A stretch of DNA of 64,000 nt from Thermophagus xiamenensis (lineage in GTDB: Bacteria > Bacteroidota > Bacteroidia > Bacteroidales > Marinilabiliaceae), in contig NZ_FONA01000009.1 of assembly GCF_900112795.1 (NCBI RefSeq), positions 103,658 to 167,657 on the forward strand. The letters are read 5' to 3'. Under the pieces are notes generated by a model. It did no database searches and was not told the origin of the DNA. It saw nothing but the letters and a program-made list of their open reading frames with translations. The stretch's first letter is position 1; each line of letters opens with the position of its first letter. This document shows positions 48,131 to 58,355 of this stretch, piece by piece. A program made the translations under genes and the position numbers.

Positions 48131-49747
48131 TTAGAATGGGAAATCATCTTCCGGCACTACGTTAGGCTTATCTGCTTCATCATAGGGTGATTTTGCCTTT
48201 TGCTGAACAGCATTACCATTCACATAAATGGCTTTATAGGGTTCGGGAACCGGACAAGGATATTCGCATGCCCCACAACCGATGCAAATGGATTGATCAA
48301 CGTGTGGGATGCGTAAACCATCTTTATAAGGTACCATACTAACAGCCTTGGTTGGACAATGCTCAGAGCAAGCGCCGCAAACAGTTCCATCGGTATATAC
48401 CACACAATTTTGACGGACGAACACTGCCTTTCCCATCTGGGTAAGTTGTTTCTCTTCTAAAGCCAAAGGTAAAATAGCACCGGTGGGACACACCTCGCCG
48501 CATTTGTTGCAATCATAATTACAAAAATAGGTGGAATAATCCATATGTGGTTGCATGAAGCCTGTAAGACCATATTCAGTCAAAGCAGGCTGTAATACTC
48601 CCGTCGGACATGCCGCTATGCATAAGGAACATCCGGTGCAAATATCGTTAAACCGCTTTATACTAATTGCCCCGGGTGGTGCCACAGGATGGTCCTTTTT
48701 ATTTCTGACAAGATGTTTTTGTTGTTCAGGCAGTTTCTCTTTTTTCAAGGCATAGATTCGGTTCCCGCAAAGCATTACCAGACCTGCAATCAATAATTTG
48801 CGACGGTTTGAATCATGAGCTAATTTATCTTGCTGCTCACCCTTTTCTTTAGAAGTCTTATTTTGAGTAATATTTTTATGCGGGCGAAGAGAGAGTGCTG
48901 TTTCAGGACAAATAGCCAGGCAATTAAAGCACGACACACATCTTGTTGTATCAACCGTATAGTTTTTAATATCTATGCATTCACTTTTGCACACTCCCGC
49001 ACATCTTCCACAGCGCGTGCAAACATTTTTATCAAACTGAACCTTAAAAAATGAAAAACGGGATATTTCACCCAATAAAGTTCCCACCGGGCAAATGGTA
49101 TTACAAAATAAGCGGCCGTGCTTCCAGGCAAAATATCCAATTGCTATTATTACGGCTAAAGTAATAACTGCCGGCAATATGCTTGCCACCAGCAAATTTT
49201 GATGATAAAACAGATAAATCTCAAATTTCTGGAATAGAGGAACTACTATATCATTGTTAAACCAAACAACCAATGGTTTTAATAAGTACGTAAAAGTCCG
49301 GGCCGCTATGCTGTAAGGATCCAGCCAAGTAACAAGCCAACCCAACCCTGCTATGACGGCAAATACCGTCACACTCAGAAGCACATACCTTAATATGGGA
49401 ACTGCTTTATGAAACTTAAAAAATCGTTTTTTCTTTGACCTCCACCTGGCTATGTAATTAACTATATCCTGCAAGATGCCCAATGGACAAATAACTGAAC
49501 AATAAATCCGACCACTAATTAAAGTTATCAACACAACGACCAAGAAACCACCTGCCGATGCAAGAGAGAAAACAGCAAAAAAATGCAAAACCGAAGGAAG
49601 AAACTGCAACCAAGTAACTTTATCATATCCACCTACAGGTATCCATTCATAGATATCTACAAATAAAGAAAGTATTAGTATAAATGATATTAATGCTATT
49701 ATTACCCGACTTCTTTTTAAAATTTTATACAGGGACATTTTTGTCAT
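48131..49747 (-). CDS. Membrane polyferredoxin (NapH/4Fe-4S binding family)
   Basis: 538 residues. The N-terminal half has about five or six membrane segments and two CxxxCP motifs (YCSVICPLG, FCNTICPVG), as in NapH-type electron-transfer proteins. The second half carries at least six cysteine clusters: CTRCGRCAGVCK, CVSCFNCLAICP, CTGCSLCIAACPTG, CNKCGEVCPTG, CGACSEHCPTK and CIGCGACEYPCP. A Tat-like or membrane segment (NRRKLLIAGLVMLCGNR) lies between cluster groups near residue 315. It probably passes electrons between a quinone or ferredoxin and an exported acceptor. It follows the Tat-exported DUF362 protein by 81 bases, suggesting they form one redox unit. Confidence 0.88.
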   Translation of the reverse strand: MTKMSLYKILKRSRVIIALISFILILSLFVDIYEWIPVGGYDKVTWLQFLPSVLHFFAVFSLASAGGFLVVVLITLISGRIYCSVICPLGILQDIVNYIARWRSKKKRFFKFHKAVPILRYVLLSVTVFAVIAGLGWLVTWLDPYSIAARTFTYLLKPLVVWFNNDIVVPLFQKFEIYLFYHQNLLVASILPAVITLAVIIAIGYFAWKHGRLFCNTICPVGTLLGEISRFSFFKVQFDKNVCTRCGRCAGVCKSECIDIKNYTVDTTRCVSCFNCLAICPETALSLRPHKNITQNKTSKEKGEQQDKLAHDSNRRKLLIAGLVMLCGNRIYALKKEKLPEQQKHLVRNKKDHPVAPPGAISIKRFNDICTGCSLCIAACPTGVLQPALTEYGLTGFMQPHMDYSTYFCNYDCNKCGEVCPTGAILPLALEEKQLTQMGKAVFVRQNCVVYTDGTVCGACSEHCPTKAVSMVPYKDGLRIPHVDQSICIGCGACEYPCPVPEPYKAIYVNGNAVQQKAKSPYDEADKPNVVPEDDFPF

Positions 49748-49828
49748 CTATTAATTAAAAACAAAAGCTCTCTTTGGCAAGGACTAAATATTTAATACGG
49801 TCTTAAAGCGCATCCTTGTTCCCAAACA

Positions 49829-50740
49829 CTACATTTTAATTCTTTTTATAGATAAGTTTTCGAGGTTCATGGTTCCCAATCCCATTTCGTCGGCAATAGA
49901 TATATGTTTAATATTCTGTGGCTTCTCACCAAACATTAAAGTAGCAGCAGCATCAACAGCCACAATATCTCGACCGGCAATAAGTGCCTTTAGTCCTACA
50001 ACATCTGCTTCCGAAACCCCACGGGGCCCTTTTCGTGTTAACATGCGATATCCATCAACAATATTCAGATCAGGTTTTCGGTAAGTCAAAAAATCGGCAA
50101 TGCATTGACTTAAATCATTTCCATGGTAATACCGACGATCCCATATAACCCCCATCAAATTTTTCATGGATAGCGAAACAGTTGTTGACCCATGATGCTT
50201 TAAAACCGGAACATTAATAAAAACGTCGGCCTCCAATAGGTCGCGGTGAACTTTGGTTTGCTTTAACCGCCGGCCCGGCACCGGAACTTCACGGTAAAAA
50301 GATTCGCTATTTCCCGGAACCACTTTAGCACCTGCTTTCCTGGCCGAAGATTCTATCTGGCTATTCCGGTAGCAACGCTCCCATTGATCGCAGGTGTGAT
50401 CAAACACCACCACTTCTGAAGCACCGGCATCAAAACAACTGGAAATAATTTTGGCAACAAGCTCCGGATTGGTATTGGCAGCCCTTTCCGGCGGAACATC
50501 CCATCCTATATTGGGTTTAACCAACACCTTCTGACCAGGCTTTACAAATCTTTTCATACCGCCCAAAGCTTCCATCGCTTTTTCAAACATATCAGGTGCT
50601 TCACCGCCTCTAACTGCTGCCAAATCATATTCTCCTTCGCTGGCCGAAAGGCCCATGGCATTCAGTCCACCAAAATCAGAAAAAAGCAGACCGGCCACAC
50701 CTGCTCCCACACTTTTAAGTAAAAATTCTCGTCGTTTCAT
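49829..50740 (-). CDS. DUF362 protein with Tat signal
   Basis: 303 residues from the ATG at 50740, which has an unusually strong Shine-Dalgarno (AGGAGG, 5 bases upstream); an ATG eight codons earlier is in frame but less likely. The N-terminus MKRREFLLKSVGAGVAGLLF is a twin-arginine-type signal. DUF362 features: VLVKPNIGWDVPPERAANTN, then VFDHTCDQWERCYRNSQIES, NVPVLKHHGSTTVSLSMKNL and IAGRDIVAVDAAATLMFG. The family occurs fused to or beside ferredoxin domains, and its biochemical role is not settled. The neighbouring polyferredoxin is the probable redox partner. Confidence 0.88.
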   Translation of the reverse strand: MKRREFLLKSVGAGVAGLLFSDFGGLNAMGLSASEGEYDLAAVRGGEAPDMFEKAMEALGGMKRFVKPGQKVLVKPNIGWDVPPERAANTNPELVAKIISSCFDAGASEVVVFDHTCDQWERCYRNSQIESSARKAGAKVVPGNSESFYREVPVPGRRLKQTKVHRDLLEADVFINVPVLKHHGSTTVSLSMKNLMGVIWDRRYYHGNDLSQCIADFLTYRKPDLNIVDGYRMLTRKGPRGVSEADVVGLKALIAGRDIVAVDAAATLMFGEKPQNIKHISIADEMGLGTMNLENLSIKRIKM

Positions 50741-51054
50741 AAGAACCTCCTTTGTGATTAACAATTTCTATAATCCAATGGGAAACAACGATAAATATAA
50801 AAACAAGTAAACAAATTTACACCAGCAACACATTAATTTATAGTTGATTTAAATAAACACAAAACGTAATTCACCAAATCTTTTCTAAGCCAAGTGCCAA
50901 AGTTCTTCCGCGGGTTAATTTAATATTAAGCGTTCAATCATTTTATTAACAGTTTATTAAAAACTGCTTAAGATACAAGCAATAATAGCCTCGTTCATTT
51001 GTAATATCAAAAAAAAGGATAAGACAAAAACAAACGAACAATCTAAAAACCAAA

Positions 51055-52341
51055 ATGAAAATGAAGAATCGTTTTAAATTAATGAGCTTACTACTTGCAA
51101 TGAGTGTAGCAATCTCTTTTAACGCTTGTAGCGACGATGATGACGATAACAACGGAGATGATACCGATAACAACGACAGTCTTGTTTTGGTCACCGAAAA
51201 CATCACATCAGACGCAACATGGACCAATGACAAAATTTACCAATTAGGGGGAAGAATAGCTGTTACCAACGGTGCTAAACTCACTATAGAAGAAGGAACA
51301 ATTATCAAAGGTGAAGTTGGAACCGGGGCAAACGCTTCAGCTTTAATTGTTGCACGAGGGGCACAAATCGATGCCGAAGGAACTCCTGAAAAACCCATCA
51401 TTTTCACTTCAGTAGCCGACGAAATTGATTATGAAAGCATTGCAAATGGTGATTACAGTAGCCCCAACCTGGATCCTGATGCCAATGGCCTTTGGGGTGG
51501 AGTATTGATTTTGGGGAATGCGCCCATATCTGTCTCGGGAAGTACAACAGCCCAAATTGAAGGTATTCCCAGTAGCGACACCAACGGACAGTATGGTGGT
51601 GATGACCCGGAAGACAGTTCAGGAATCTTCAAGTACGTTTCAATTCGTCATGGGGGCGCCAATATCGGTGAAGGAAATGAAATTAATGGCCTTTCACTGG
51701 GGGGTGTAGGAAATAAAACAGTTATCGAAAACATTGAAATTATAGCCAACCAGGATGATGGCATAGAATTCTTTGGTGGGACAGTAAGTGTAAAAAACGT
51801 AGTAGTTTGGAATGTTGGCGATGACGGATTGGATACCGACCAGGGTTGGAACGGAACCTGCGAAAACTTTGTGGTTATTTCTCCTGCAGGCCATGTTTTT
51901 GAATTGGATGGCATTGAAGGCGACAAAAGTGACCAATCGGTTATTGAAGAGTATGGTTATCACACATTTAAAAATGGCTATGTGATTGCCAATACTGAAG
52001 ATGCTTCATCTAAAGATTTGGCCAACCTCGACCCCGAAACCAATGTCCATTTCATAAATGTTTTCTTTAACTATATAAATGAAGGTCAAACACTGAACCT
52101 TCAGGATAAAGAAGATGACAATGGAGATGTTATTGCTGTATATTCAATGCCGGATGATTTCCTGGCCGGAGTAACGACTTCTTTCGAAAATGTAGTTCTA
52201 AATGTTACCGATGTGACTGCTTATATTGACGGAACCATGGATGGTATCACGGCCGGAACAGAACCAGCCATCCCCGGCGATATTGACCTCTCAGTATTTG
52301 ATGGATGGACATGGTCAGAAAACTCTATAGTTGCATGGTAA
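51055..52341 (+). CDS. Beta-helix-like surface lipoprotein paired with a TonB receptor
   Basis: 428 residues, lipobox Cys25 followed by SDDDDD, the surface-export pattern. The body is a repetitive beta-rich protein (GAKLTIEEGTIIKGEVGTGA, then WGGVLILGNAPIS, NQDDGIEFFGGTVSVKNVVV, and NVGDDGLDTDQGWNGTCENF), suggesting a right-handed beta helix. Databases often mislabel this type as a multidrug transporter, though no transport features exist. It lies 105 bases before a TonB-dependent receptor, with a hairpin between. A surface ligand-capture role with the receptor is inferred. Confidence 0.75.
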   Translation: MKMKNRFKLMSLLLAMSVAISFNACSDDDDDNNGDDTDNNDSLVLVTENITSDATWTNDKIYQLGGRIAVTNGAKLTIEEGTIIKGEVGTGANASALIVARGAQIDAEGTPEKPIIFTSVADEIDYESIANGDYSSPNLDPDANGLWGGVLILGNAPISVSGSTTAQIEGIPSSDTNGQYGGDDPEDSSGIFKYVSIRHGGANIGEGNEINGLSLGGVGNKTVIENIEIIANQDDGIEFFGGTVSVKNVVVWNVGDDGLDTDQGWNGTCENFVVISPAGHVFELDGIEGDKSDQSVIEEYGYHTFKNGYVIANTEDASSKDLANLDPETNVHFINVFFNYINEGQTLNLQDKEDDNGDVIAVYSMPDDFLAGVTTSFENVVLNVTDVTAYIDGTMDGITAGTEPAIPGDIDLSVFDGWTWSENSIVAW

Positions 52342-52367
52342 CAATCCAACCATAAAATCAATTACCA

Positions 52368-52410
52368 ACAGACTTGCACTCAAAAAAGAGCTAAGCAAGT
52401 CTGTTTCTTT
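52368..52410 (+). terminator. Hairpin between lipoprotein and receptor genes
   Basis: ACAGACTTGC and GCAAGTCTGT around a 17-base loop, followed by TTCTTTATT. It may reduce transcription into the receptor gene, giving more lipoprotein than receptor. Confidence 0.7.
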
Positions 52411-52446
52411 ATTGCCAGAAAAAACGAATTCAACAAAAACAAACGG

Positions 52447-55329
52447 ATGAACAAAATGAAGCCTTTTATTATTGCTGCTCTGTTTTTGCTCTTTACCCTA
52501 ACTGCACACGCACAACAAAAAGGAACAATAAGAGGAACTGTATATGATGGATCCACCGGCGAAACATTGGTAGGTGTTAGCGTTGTAATTAAAGATCCAT
52601 TTACCGGAACAGCCACCGACCTGGATGGTAAATTTTCTTTGGATGTGGCACCCGGAACTTACACACTGCAACTTTCATTTATCTCATTTCAGCCTTTAAA
52701 TATTGAAGATGTAGAGGTTAAAGCAGGCGAAGTAACTGTATTAAACAATCTTAATCTAACCGAAAGCACTGTCGAACTTCAGGACGTAGTGGTTACAGCC
52801 AGCGCTATCCGTAATACCGATGCGGCCCTAAATACACTAAAAGCCAAATCATCGGTCATGCTCGACGGCATCTCGGCAGCAAAAATCGAACTAATAGGTG
52901 ACGGAACAGCTGTAGAAGCCGCTAAAAGAGTAACCGGTGTGACAATTGAAGATGGAAAATATATTTATGTTCGCGGATTGGGAGACAGATATTCCAAAAC
53001 CACCCTCAACGGAATGGATATTCCCGGGTTGGATCCCGACCGAAATAGCCTTCAAATGGATATTTTCCCCACCAGTATCATAGATAACATGGTGGTCAGC
53101 AAAAATTTCACGGCCGACCTTCCCGCCGATTTCACAGGTGGGTTGATGAATATTACCACAAAGGATTTTCCGGACAAGAAGATATTTAACATTTCTGTCA
53201 GCACTGCTTATAACCCCAATGTTCATTTCAACCCTGATTATCTTACATATGATGGTGGAGGAACCGATTTTCTGGGGTTTGATGACGGAACACGCGCCTT
53301 GCCGGATAATATTCCACCAACCACCCAACTGGTTCCTTCAAGTGCAAATGCAGAGACTATCTACAATTTTGTAACCAAAGAATTTACACCTACCCTTGCC
53401 GCCAAAACACAAAACAGCCTTCTGGATTACAGTGCATCTATCTCTTTTGGAAATCAAATTGAATTAACAGGAAATAAAGGGAATGTGCCACGACTGGGCT
53501 ACATTTTTTCGTTGTCCTATAAGTCTAAATATAAATTTGATGATGAGGTACTTTATGCTGATTTCCAAAAAACTTTAGGAGAAAATAACTATGAGATGAT
53601 CTATTCAACCCGTCAGTCGGGCGCCGTCGGAGAACGCCATCATTTAATTGGCATATTGGGAGGTTTAGCCTATAAAAACAACCTAAATAAAATCCAGTTA
53701 ACAGCAATGCGTCTGCAAAACGGCATCAGCAGTGCCGGAAAATTCTCCATTAACAACAGCAGTGCCGCTGTCGGACAATCAGGCTATGTGGCTACCTCCG
53801 ACCAGTTATTTTATAACCAACGCTCACTAACCAACATTTTAATCCATGGAACCCATCTAATGGGCAATGATTGGGAACTGGACTGGCGTATCTCTCCTAC
53901 ATTTTCAGCTTCTGATGACCCCGATATTCGAAAAACAGCCTTTACCCATAATGGCAATGAATATCTTTTCAGTGCCGGTGCTGCCGGTTTCCCCTCCAGA
54001 ATATGGCGCGAACTGGACGAAACTAACATTTCTGCTAAAATTGACCTTTCAAAAGAATACCCTCTTTTTTCTCAGCCGGCTATTGTCAAATTTGGTGCAG
54101 GATACAACTTCAAAACACGTGACTACAAAATCACAAAAATGGGTTATCAGTTTTCCGACCTCAACCTCACATTCAATGAACCGGATGCTTCTCTGGTACT
54201 TCAACCGGAAAGAATCTATGGAAGTGACCAGGGTGGTAACACATATATCATCCCGGAAATTTCTCCCTCAAACACCTACGAATCCAATGTTAACAATATG
54301 GCTTTTTATATCTCTAATGAATTTTATCCGCTCATAAGATTAAAAACCATTTTAGGTCTAAGAATGGAAAATTATGTCATGAGACATACCGGACAGGATA
54401 TTAACGGCTCCAGAATACTGGACAACGATAAAGTACTCGAGTCCCTGGACTTTTTCCCTAGCCTCAACCTGATTTATGAAGTTACAGAACACCAAAACAT
54501 CAGGGCAGGATACGCCAGAACGGTAGCAAGACCTTCATTTAAAGAATTATCTTTTGCTCAGATCATCGATCCCATTAGTAATACCATTTTTAATGGCGGA
54601 CTTTATGCCGTAGAGGATTGGGATGGCAAGCTGAAGGAAACATATATGAACAACTACGACCTTCGATGGGAAATTTTCTGGAATAAAGGACAGAATATTT
54701 CTGCCAGCGTATTTTATAAACAATTTGATGATCCCATTGAATTGGTACGTTTTTCGACCTCATATACAAGTACGGAATATCAACCCAGAAATGTTGGTGA
54801 GGGAACTCTCTATGGTGTTGAACTCGAATTCAGTAAAAACCTCGATTTTATATCTCAGGTTTTTCAAAATTTCAATCTTTCGGGCAACCTCACCCTTACC
54901 CATTCTGAAATTGACATGACCCATTCGGAATATCTCTCAAGAAAAGAATTTGAAAAAGATGGAGAAAATATAAAAAGAACACGCGATATGGCCGGACAAT
55001 CGCCCTATGTCATTAATGCCGGCTTTACCTATAATAATTATGAAACCGGTTGGGCGGCAGGATTATTCTATAACGTCAAGGGTTCTACGTTGACCATTGT
55101 AGGCGGCGGCGTATTTCCCGACATGTACACTGAGCCGTTCCACAGTTTAAACTTTTCATTAAACAAAAAAATGGGAAAAGAGAAGAGAACTAAAATAGAC
55201 TTCAAAATTTCAAACATACTTGATGAAACACAAGAAAGCTATTTTAAATCATACAAAGCTCAAAAACAGCCTTACAGCATCTACCACCCAGGAAGGGAAT
55301 TCAGCATTGGCCTAAGCCATAGTTTCTAA
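52447..55329 (+). CDS. TonB-dependent outer-membrane receptor with N-terminal carboxypeptidase-like domain
   Basis: 960 residues; signal peptide ends near THAQQ. Residues 24-105 form a carboxypeptidase-regulatory-like domain (IRGTVYDGSTGETLVGVSVV). The plug domain follows (VEAAKRVTGVTIEDGKYIYV, then RGLGDRYSKTTLNGMDIPGL) and then a long barrel that ends with an aromatic terminus (EFSIGLSHSF). The absence of a SusD partner separates it from glycan systems; its partner is the upstream lipoprotein. The substrate is not evident from sequence. Confidence 0.92.
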   Translation: MNKMKPFIIAALFLLFTLTAHAQQKGTIRGTVYDGSTGETLVGVSVVIKDPFTGTATDLDGKFSLDVAPGTYTLQLSFISFQPLNIEDVEVKAGEVTVLNNLNLTESTVELQDVVVTASAIRNTDAALNTLKAKSSVMLDGISAAKIELIGDGTAVEAAKRVTGVTIEDGKYIYVRGLGDRYSKTTLNGMDIPGLDPDRNSLQMDIFPTSIIDNMVVSKNFTADLPADFTGGLMNITTKDFPDKKIFNISVSTAYNPNVHFNPDYLTYDGGGTDFLGFDDGTRALPDNIPPTTQLVPSSANAETIYNFVTKEFTPTLAAKTQNSLLDYSASISFGNQIELTGNKGNVPRLGYIFSLSYKSKYKFDDEVLYADFQKTLGENNYEMIYSTRQSGAVGERHHLIGILGGLAYKNNLNKIQLTAMRLQNGISSAGKFSINNSSAAVGQSGYVATSDQLFYNQRSLTNILIHGTHLMGNDWELDWRISPTFSASDDPDIRKTAFTHNGNEYLFSAGAAGFPSRIWRELDETNISAKIDLSKEYPLFSQPAIVKFGAGYNFKTRDYKITKMGYQFSDLNLTFNEPDASLVLQPERIYGSDQGGNTYIIPEISPSNTYESNVNNMAFYISNEFYPLIRLKTILGLRMENYVMRHTGQDINGSRILDNDKVLESLDFFPSLNLIYEVTEHQNIRAGYARTVARPSFKELSFAQIIDPISNTIFNGGLYAVEDWDGKLKETYMNNYDLRWEIFWNKGQNISASVFYKQFDDPIELVRFSTSYTSTEYQPRNVGEGTLYGVELEFSKNLDFISQVFQNFNLSGNLTLTHSEIDMTHSEYLSRKEFEKDGENIKRTRDMAGQSPYVINAGFTYNNYETGWAAGLFYNVKGSTLTIVGGGVFPDMYTEPFHSLNFSLNKKMGKEKRTKIDFKISNILDETQESYFKSYKAQKQPYSIYHPGREFSIGLSHSF

Positions 55330-55649
55330 AAACCACTTAAAGTTCCATCCGTTTGTTGAAGTCGGGAGGGGCTCTTTGCGTACGTCGCGGGGGGTCCTTC
55401 TTTTTTGTTAAGCAAGAGACAAGAATTCTCTATTACGCCACTTCGGGGCCGGGTTAAGACTTAGCCCGGTGACTGATCATCAGTCCCGGCGGACAAATTT
55501 AGATTATATCGCCCCCTCGGGGCTGAGAATCAACCTGGCTAAATTCCCCTTCTTAACCCCGCCGGAGCGAAAGACTGAACAAAGGTTGAAGACCCTTGCA
55601 ATAAACGCCTCTCCCTTTAGGCCCCGAAAGAGGCAGGACAGAGATTCCA
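55330..55649. other. GC-richer, palindrome-rich intergenic stretch
   Basis: No supported gene, although an 82-codon frame is open at 55469. The composition is richer in G and C than the flanks and contains several small palindromes: CCCCTCGGGG at about 55511, CCGGGTTA/TTAGCCCGG at about 55451, and GACTGA-TCA-TCAGTC at about 55473. It may be the remnant of an inserted element. Confidence 0.4.
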
Positions 55650-56636
55650 TTAAAGAGTTACCCATTGTTCTTTTTGGGCCGAGAGACGCACTGCATCAAT
55701 CACCCTCATATTGTTAATAGCATCTATGCCCGGTAATGGGATAGAAGAGCCATCAATAACGGATTTTGCAAAGGCATCGAACATCACTCCATATGCATTG
55801 GCGACAGGGAACTCCACCTCACGGGTTCCAATACCATCGACAACCGTTATTTTAGCCGGAACATCCACAAAAGTATTAAAGGGAATATGAACAGATATTC
55901 GGCCGGAAGTACAAACAATATCAACCCGTTGAAAGGCCTGTGAAGTAGTAGAAACAGTAAAGGTAGCACGAGGGCCTCCGAAATCCAAAATTGCTGTGGA
56001 ATGCATATCGGTTCCAAAGTCGGGATGTTTACTCTGGAATGCCATAACTCTTTCCGGCTCCCTGCCAAAAATAAACCGTGGAACCGAAATAGCATAACAG
56101 CCTATATCCATCAGGGCGCCACCTCCAAATTCCGCTATATTGCGAATATTGCCCGGCGAAGGATTATTATATGAAAATGAGGTGTGAATATACTGAACCG
56201 AACCTATCTGATTTGTTCGAACAATATTCCGCACATGTTGCCACATGGGATGAAACCGGTACATAAAACCTTCCATCAGCGGCACGTTAGCATCCTGAGC
56301 TTTCTGAATCATAGCTTCCGCCTCATTCGCATCCATACCAAGGGGTTTTTCACAAAGAACAGGCTTTGCTGCATCGATACACTTTTCGACCCACTCTTTA
56401 TGAAGATGATTGGGAAGAGGAATATAAACCATATCCACCTGCGGATCATTTAATACGGCATCATATGAACCATACCACAAGGGAATATTGAACTCCTTGG
56501 CCAAAGCAGCAGCTTTCTCTATATTTCTTGAGCCTATAGCATATGATTCGCAATACTCAGTCTTTTGTAATGGCAATACAATACGTTTGAGATAATGATT
56601 GGAAGTTCCCAAAATGCCTATTTTCAACTTTTTCAT
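55650..56636 (-). CDS. Gfo/Idh/MocA-family oxidoreductase
   Basis: 328 residues. N-terminal Rossmann motif KIGILGTSNHYLKRIV, then MVYIPLPNHLHKEWVEKCID and the family motif VLCEKPLG with catalytic Lys; the C-terminal domain has GGGALMDIGCYAI with the conserved Asp and Tyr positions. It is an NAD(P)-dependent dehydrogenase of sugars or related polyols, substrate unknown. It stands alone, with free stretches of about 290-320 bases on both sides. Confidence 0.9.
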   Translation of the reverse strand: MKKLKIGILGTSNHYLKRIVLPLQKTEYCESYAIGSRNIEKAAALAKEFNIPLWYGSYDAVLNDPQVDMVYIPLPNHLHKEWVEKCIDAAKPVLCEKPLGMDANEAEAMIQKAQDANVPLMEGFMYRFHPMWQHVRNIVRTNQIGSVQYIHTSFSYNNPSPGNIRNIAEFGGGALMDIGCYAISVPRFIFGREPERVMAFQSKHPDFGTDMHSTAILDFGGPRATFTVSTTSQAFQRVDIVCTSGRISVHIPFNTFVDVPAKITVVDGIGTREVEFPVANAYGVMFDAFAKSVIDGSSIPLPGIDAINNMRVIDAVRLSAQKEQWVTL

Positions 56637-56924
56637 ACCTAAATTTTTATTTTAACCCTATATATAGTATTATTCTGCTCACTAAGTTATAAACATTATC
56701 TTTTCTTTGGGGACATACTTTCTTTAATAATTCCCTACTAAAACCAATATTAGCTAAATTGAAATCACATTTAAGTATCATTTTTCAATTCTGAAATATA
56801 AAATTTTTCGCCCAACCTTTTTAACATGAAATATGTATTGATGCAATTGAGCTGCCAATAATTAAATTTTTTCTAAATTTGATATTGAATAAATTCTTTC
56901 ACAATTATCCATAAAAGCGTTTTT
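56637..56924. other. Intergenic, nothing recognised
   Basis: A/T-rich, between divergent genes; it must contain both promoters, but no clear TAnnTTTG with its partner was found. Confidence 0.3.
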
Positions 56925-58232
56925 ATGGCAGATTCCAAACCACAAAATATCCAAAGCAACAAACCATTTTGGCTGACACTCGATAATGCTGCAAAAATAT
57001 TTCCGGCCATTGCTACAAAAACCGTCACAGCTGTAATCCGGATGACTGCCGTATTAAAAGAGCCATTGAAACTGGAACCATTCCGACGGGCCGTGTTGCA
57101 GGCTGAAAAACGATATCCCTACTTTTTGGTAAGGCTTCGAAGAGGTTTTTTTTGGTATTATTTGGAACATCTGCCACAACATATTCCTATTCTGGCAGAT
57201 GATAAGGAATGCAGTCGAAAATTTTCACACGGTGAACTTTTGCTAAGGTTTTTGGTTTGGCACAATTCAGTTAGTCTTGAAGTTTCACACACTTTAACCG
57301 ATGGCGCCGGTGCCTTCGAATTTTTCAAGACAGTACTCACTTTATACTCTAAAGAATGTGGTGCAACCATACCCCAAGACTTCCCCGTAAAGCTGCCCGG
57401 AAATGATATCCCGAAAGAAGAATACGAAGATTCCTATAAACGATACTTTAAAGAAGATATTCCGCCCATAGTAAAGCGAACTAAAGCTTTTCACGTTCCC
57501 TTTCCGGTAGAGCTGTCGCATCGATTTAAAAGGATGAATGTAATATTGTCGATGGAAAATATTAAGAAGGTTTCCAAAGAAAAAGGTGTAAGTATCACGG
57601 TATATCTGGTAGCTGTTTATCTTTACGTCCTTCAGGATATCTTTGAAAAATTAAAACCCATAAAACTACTAACACGGCAGAAGATACTCCGCGTTCAGGT
57701 TCCTATCAATCTAAGGAATATCTTACCGTCCAAAACTATGCGCAATTTTTCTCTTTTTGTGATGCCGGAAATAGACCTTCGACTGGGACATTATTCTTTC
57801 GAAGAAATTCTTAAAACCGTTTATCATCAAATGCAGCTGGAAACCGATGAAAAATTACTCAACAAAAATATTGCGCGGAATGTTGGAAGTGAAAAAAGCA
57901 TTTATGTAAGAAGTATTCCTCTGTTTATTAAAAGCCTCATCCTTAAATTAAAATTCAATTCTTTAGGGACCAGTCAATATAGCGGGGTAGTAACCAATTT
58001 GGGGAAAGTTAAATTACCGCCCGAAACAGGGAATATGGTTGACCATTTTATATTAACCGCTCCTCCTCCCAACAAATTATTAAAGATTAGTTGTGCGGTT
58101 ATAGGGTTTAACGATAAACTAACACTTAGTTTTGGCAATATCACCGCCTCATGGGAATTCGAAGATAAATTTCTAAACTTTTTAAAATCTCAAAATATTT
58201 CCATTAAGGCGATAGAAAAAGACAACGAATAG
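56925..58232 (+). CDS. HxxxD-type acyltransferase (condensation/alcohol acetyltransferase-like)
   Basis: 435 residues, no signal peptide. The key motif is SHTLTDGAGAFEFFKTVLTL (residues 123-142), the HxxxDG centre of CoA-dependent acyltransferases. The first 110 residues (LKLEPFRRAVLQAEKRYPYF) match the N-terminal subdomain of that fold, and VQVPINLRNILPSKTMRNFS matches its second half. The acceptor and acyl group are unknown. The next gene encodes a zinc-ribbon membrane protein; similar pairs are annotated in other bacteria as alcohol acetyltransferase with DUF6320, suggesting joint action. Confidence 0.7.
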   Translation: MADSKPQNIQSNKPFWLTLDNAAKIFPAIATKTVTAVIRMTAVLKEPLKLEPFRRAVLQAEKRYPYFLVRLRRGFFWYYLEHLPQHIPILADDKECSRKFSHGELLLRFLVWHNSVSLEVSHTLTDGAGAFEFFKTVLTLYSKECGATIPQDFPVKLPGNDIPKEEYEDSYKRYFKEDIPPIVKRTKAFHVPFPVELSHRFKRMNVILSMENIKKVSKEKGVSITVYLVAVYLYVLQDIFEKLKPIKLLTRQKILRVQVPINLRNILPSKTMRNFSLFVMPEIDLRLGHYSFEEILKTVYHQMQLETDEKLLNKNIARNVGSEKSIYVRSIPLFIKSLILKLKFNSLGTSQYSGVVTNLGKVKLPPETGNMVDHFILTAPPPNKLLKISCAVIGFNDKLTLSFGNITASWEFEDKFLNFLKSQNISIKAIEKDNE

Positions 58233-58355
58233 AGTTTTAATGGGCCACTTGCCATTAACGCCATTAAAATATTTATTATCGCACAATTGAAAGCCTTTAA
58301 CACATAACACAACCATATCCACAAAAACTAAAAACTTAGCACAACCATTAACATA

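Noticed and set aside
55469..55717. 82-codon gene after the TonB receptor
   Set aside because: Arg/Pro-rich translation from a palindrome-rich stretch that runs into the oxidoreductase gene on the other strand; no family features.
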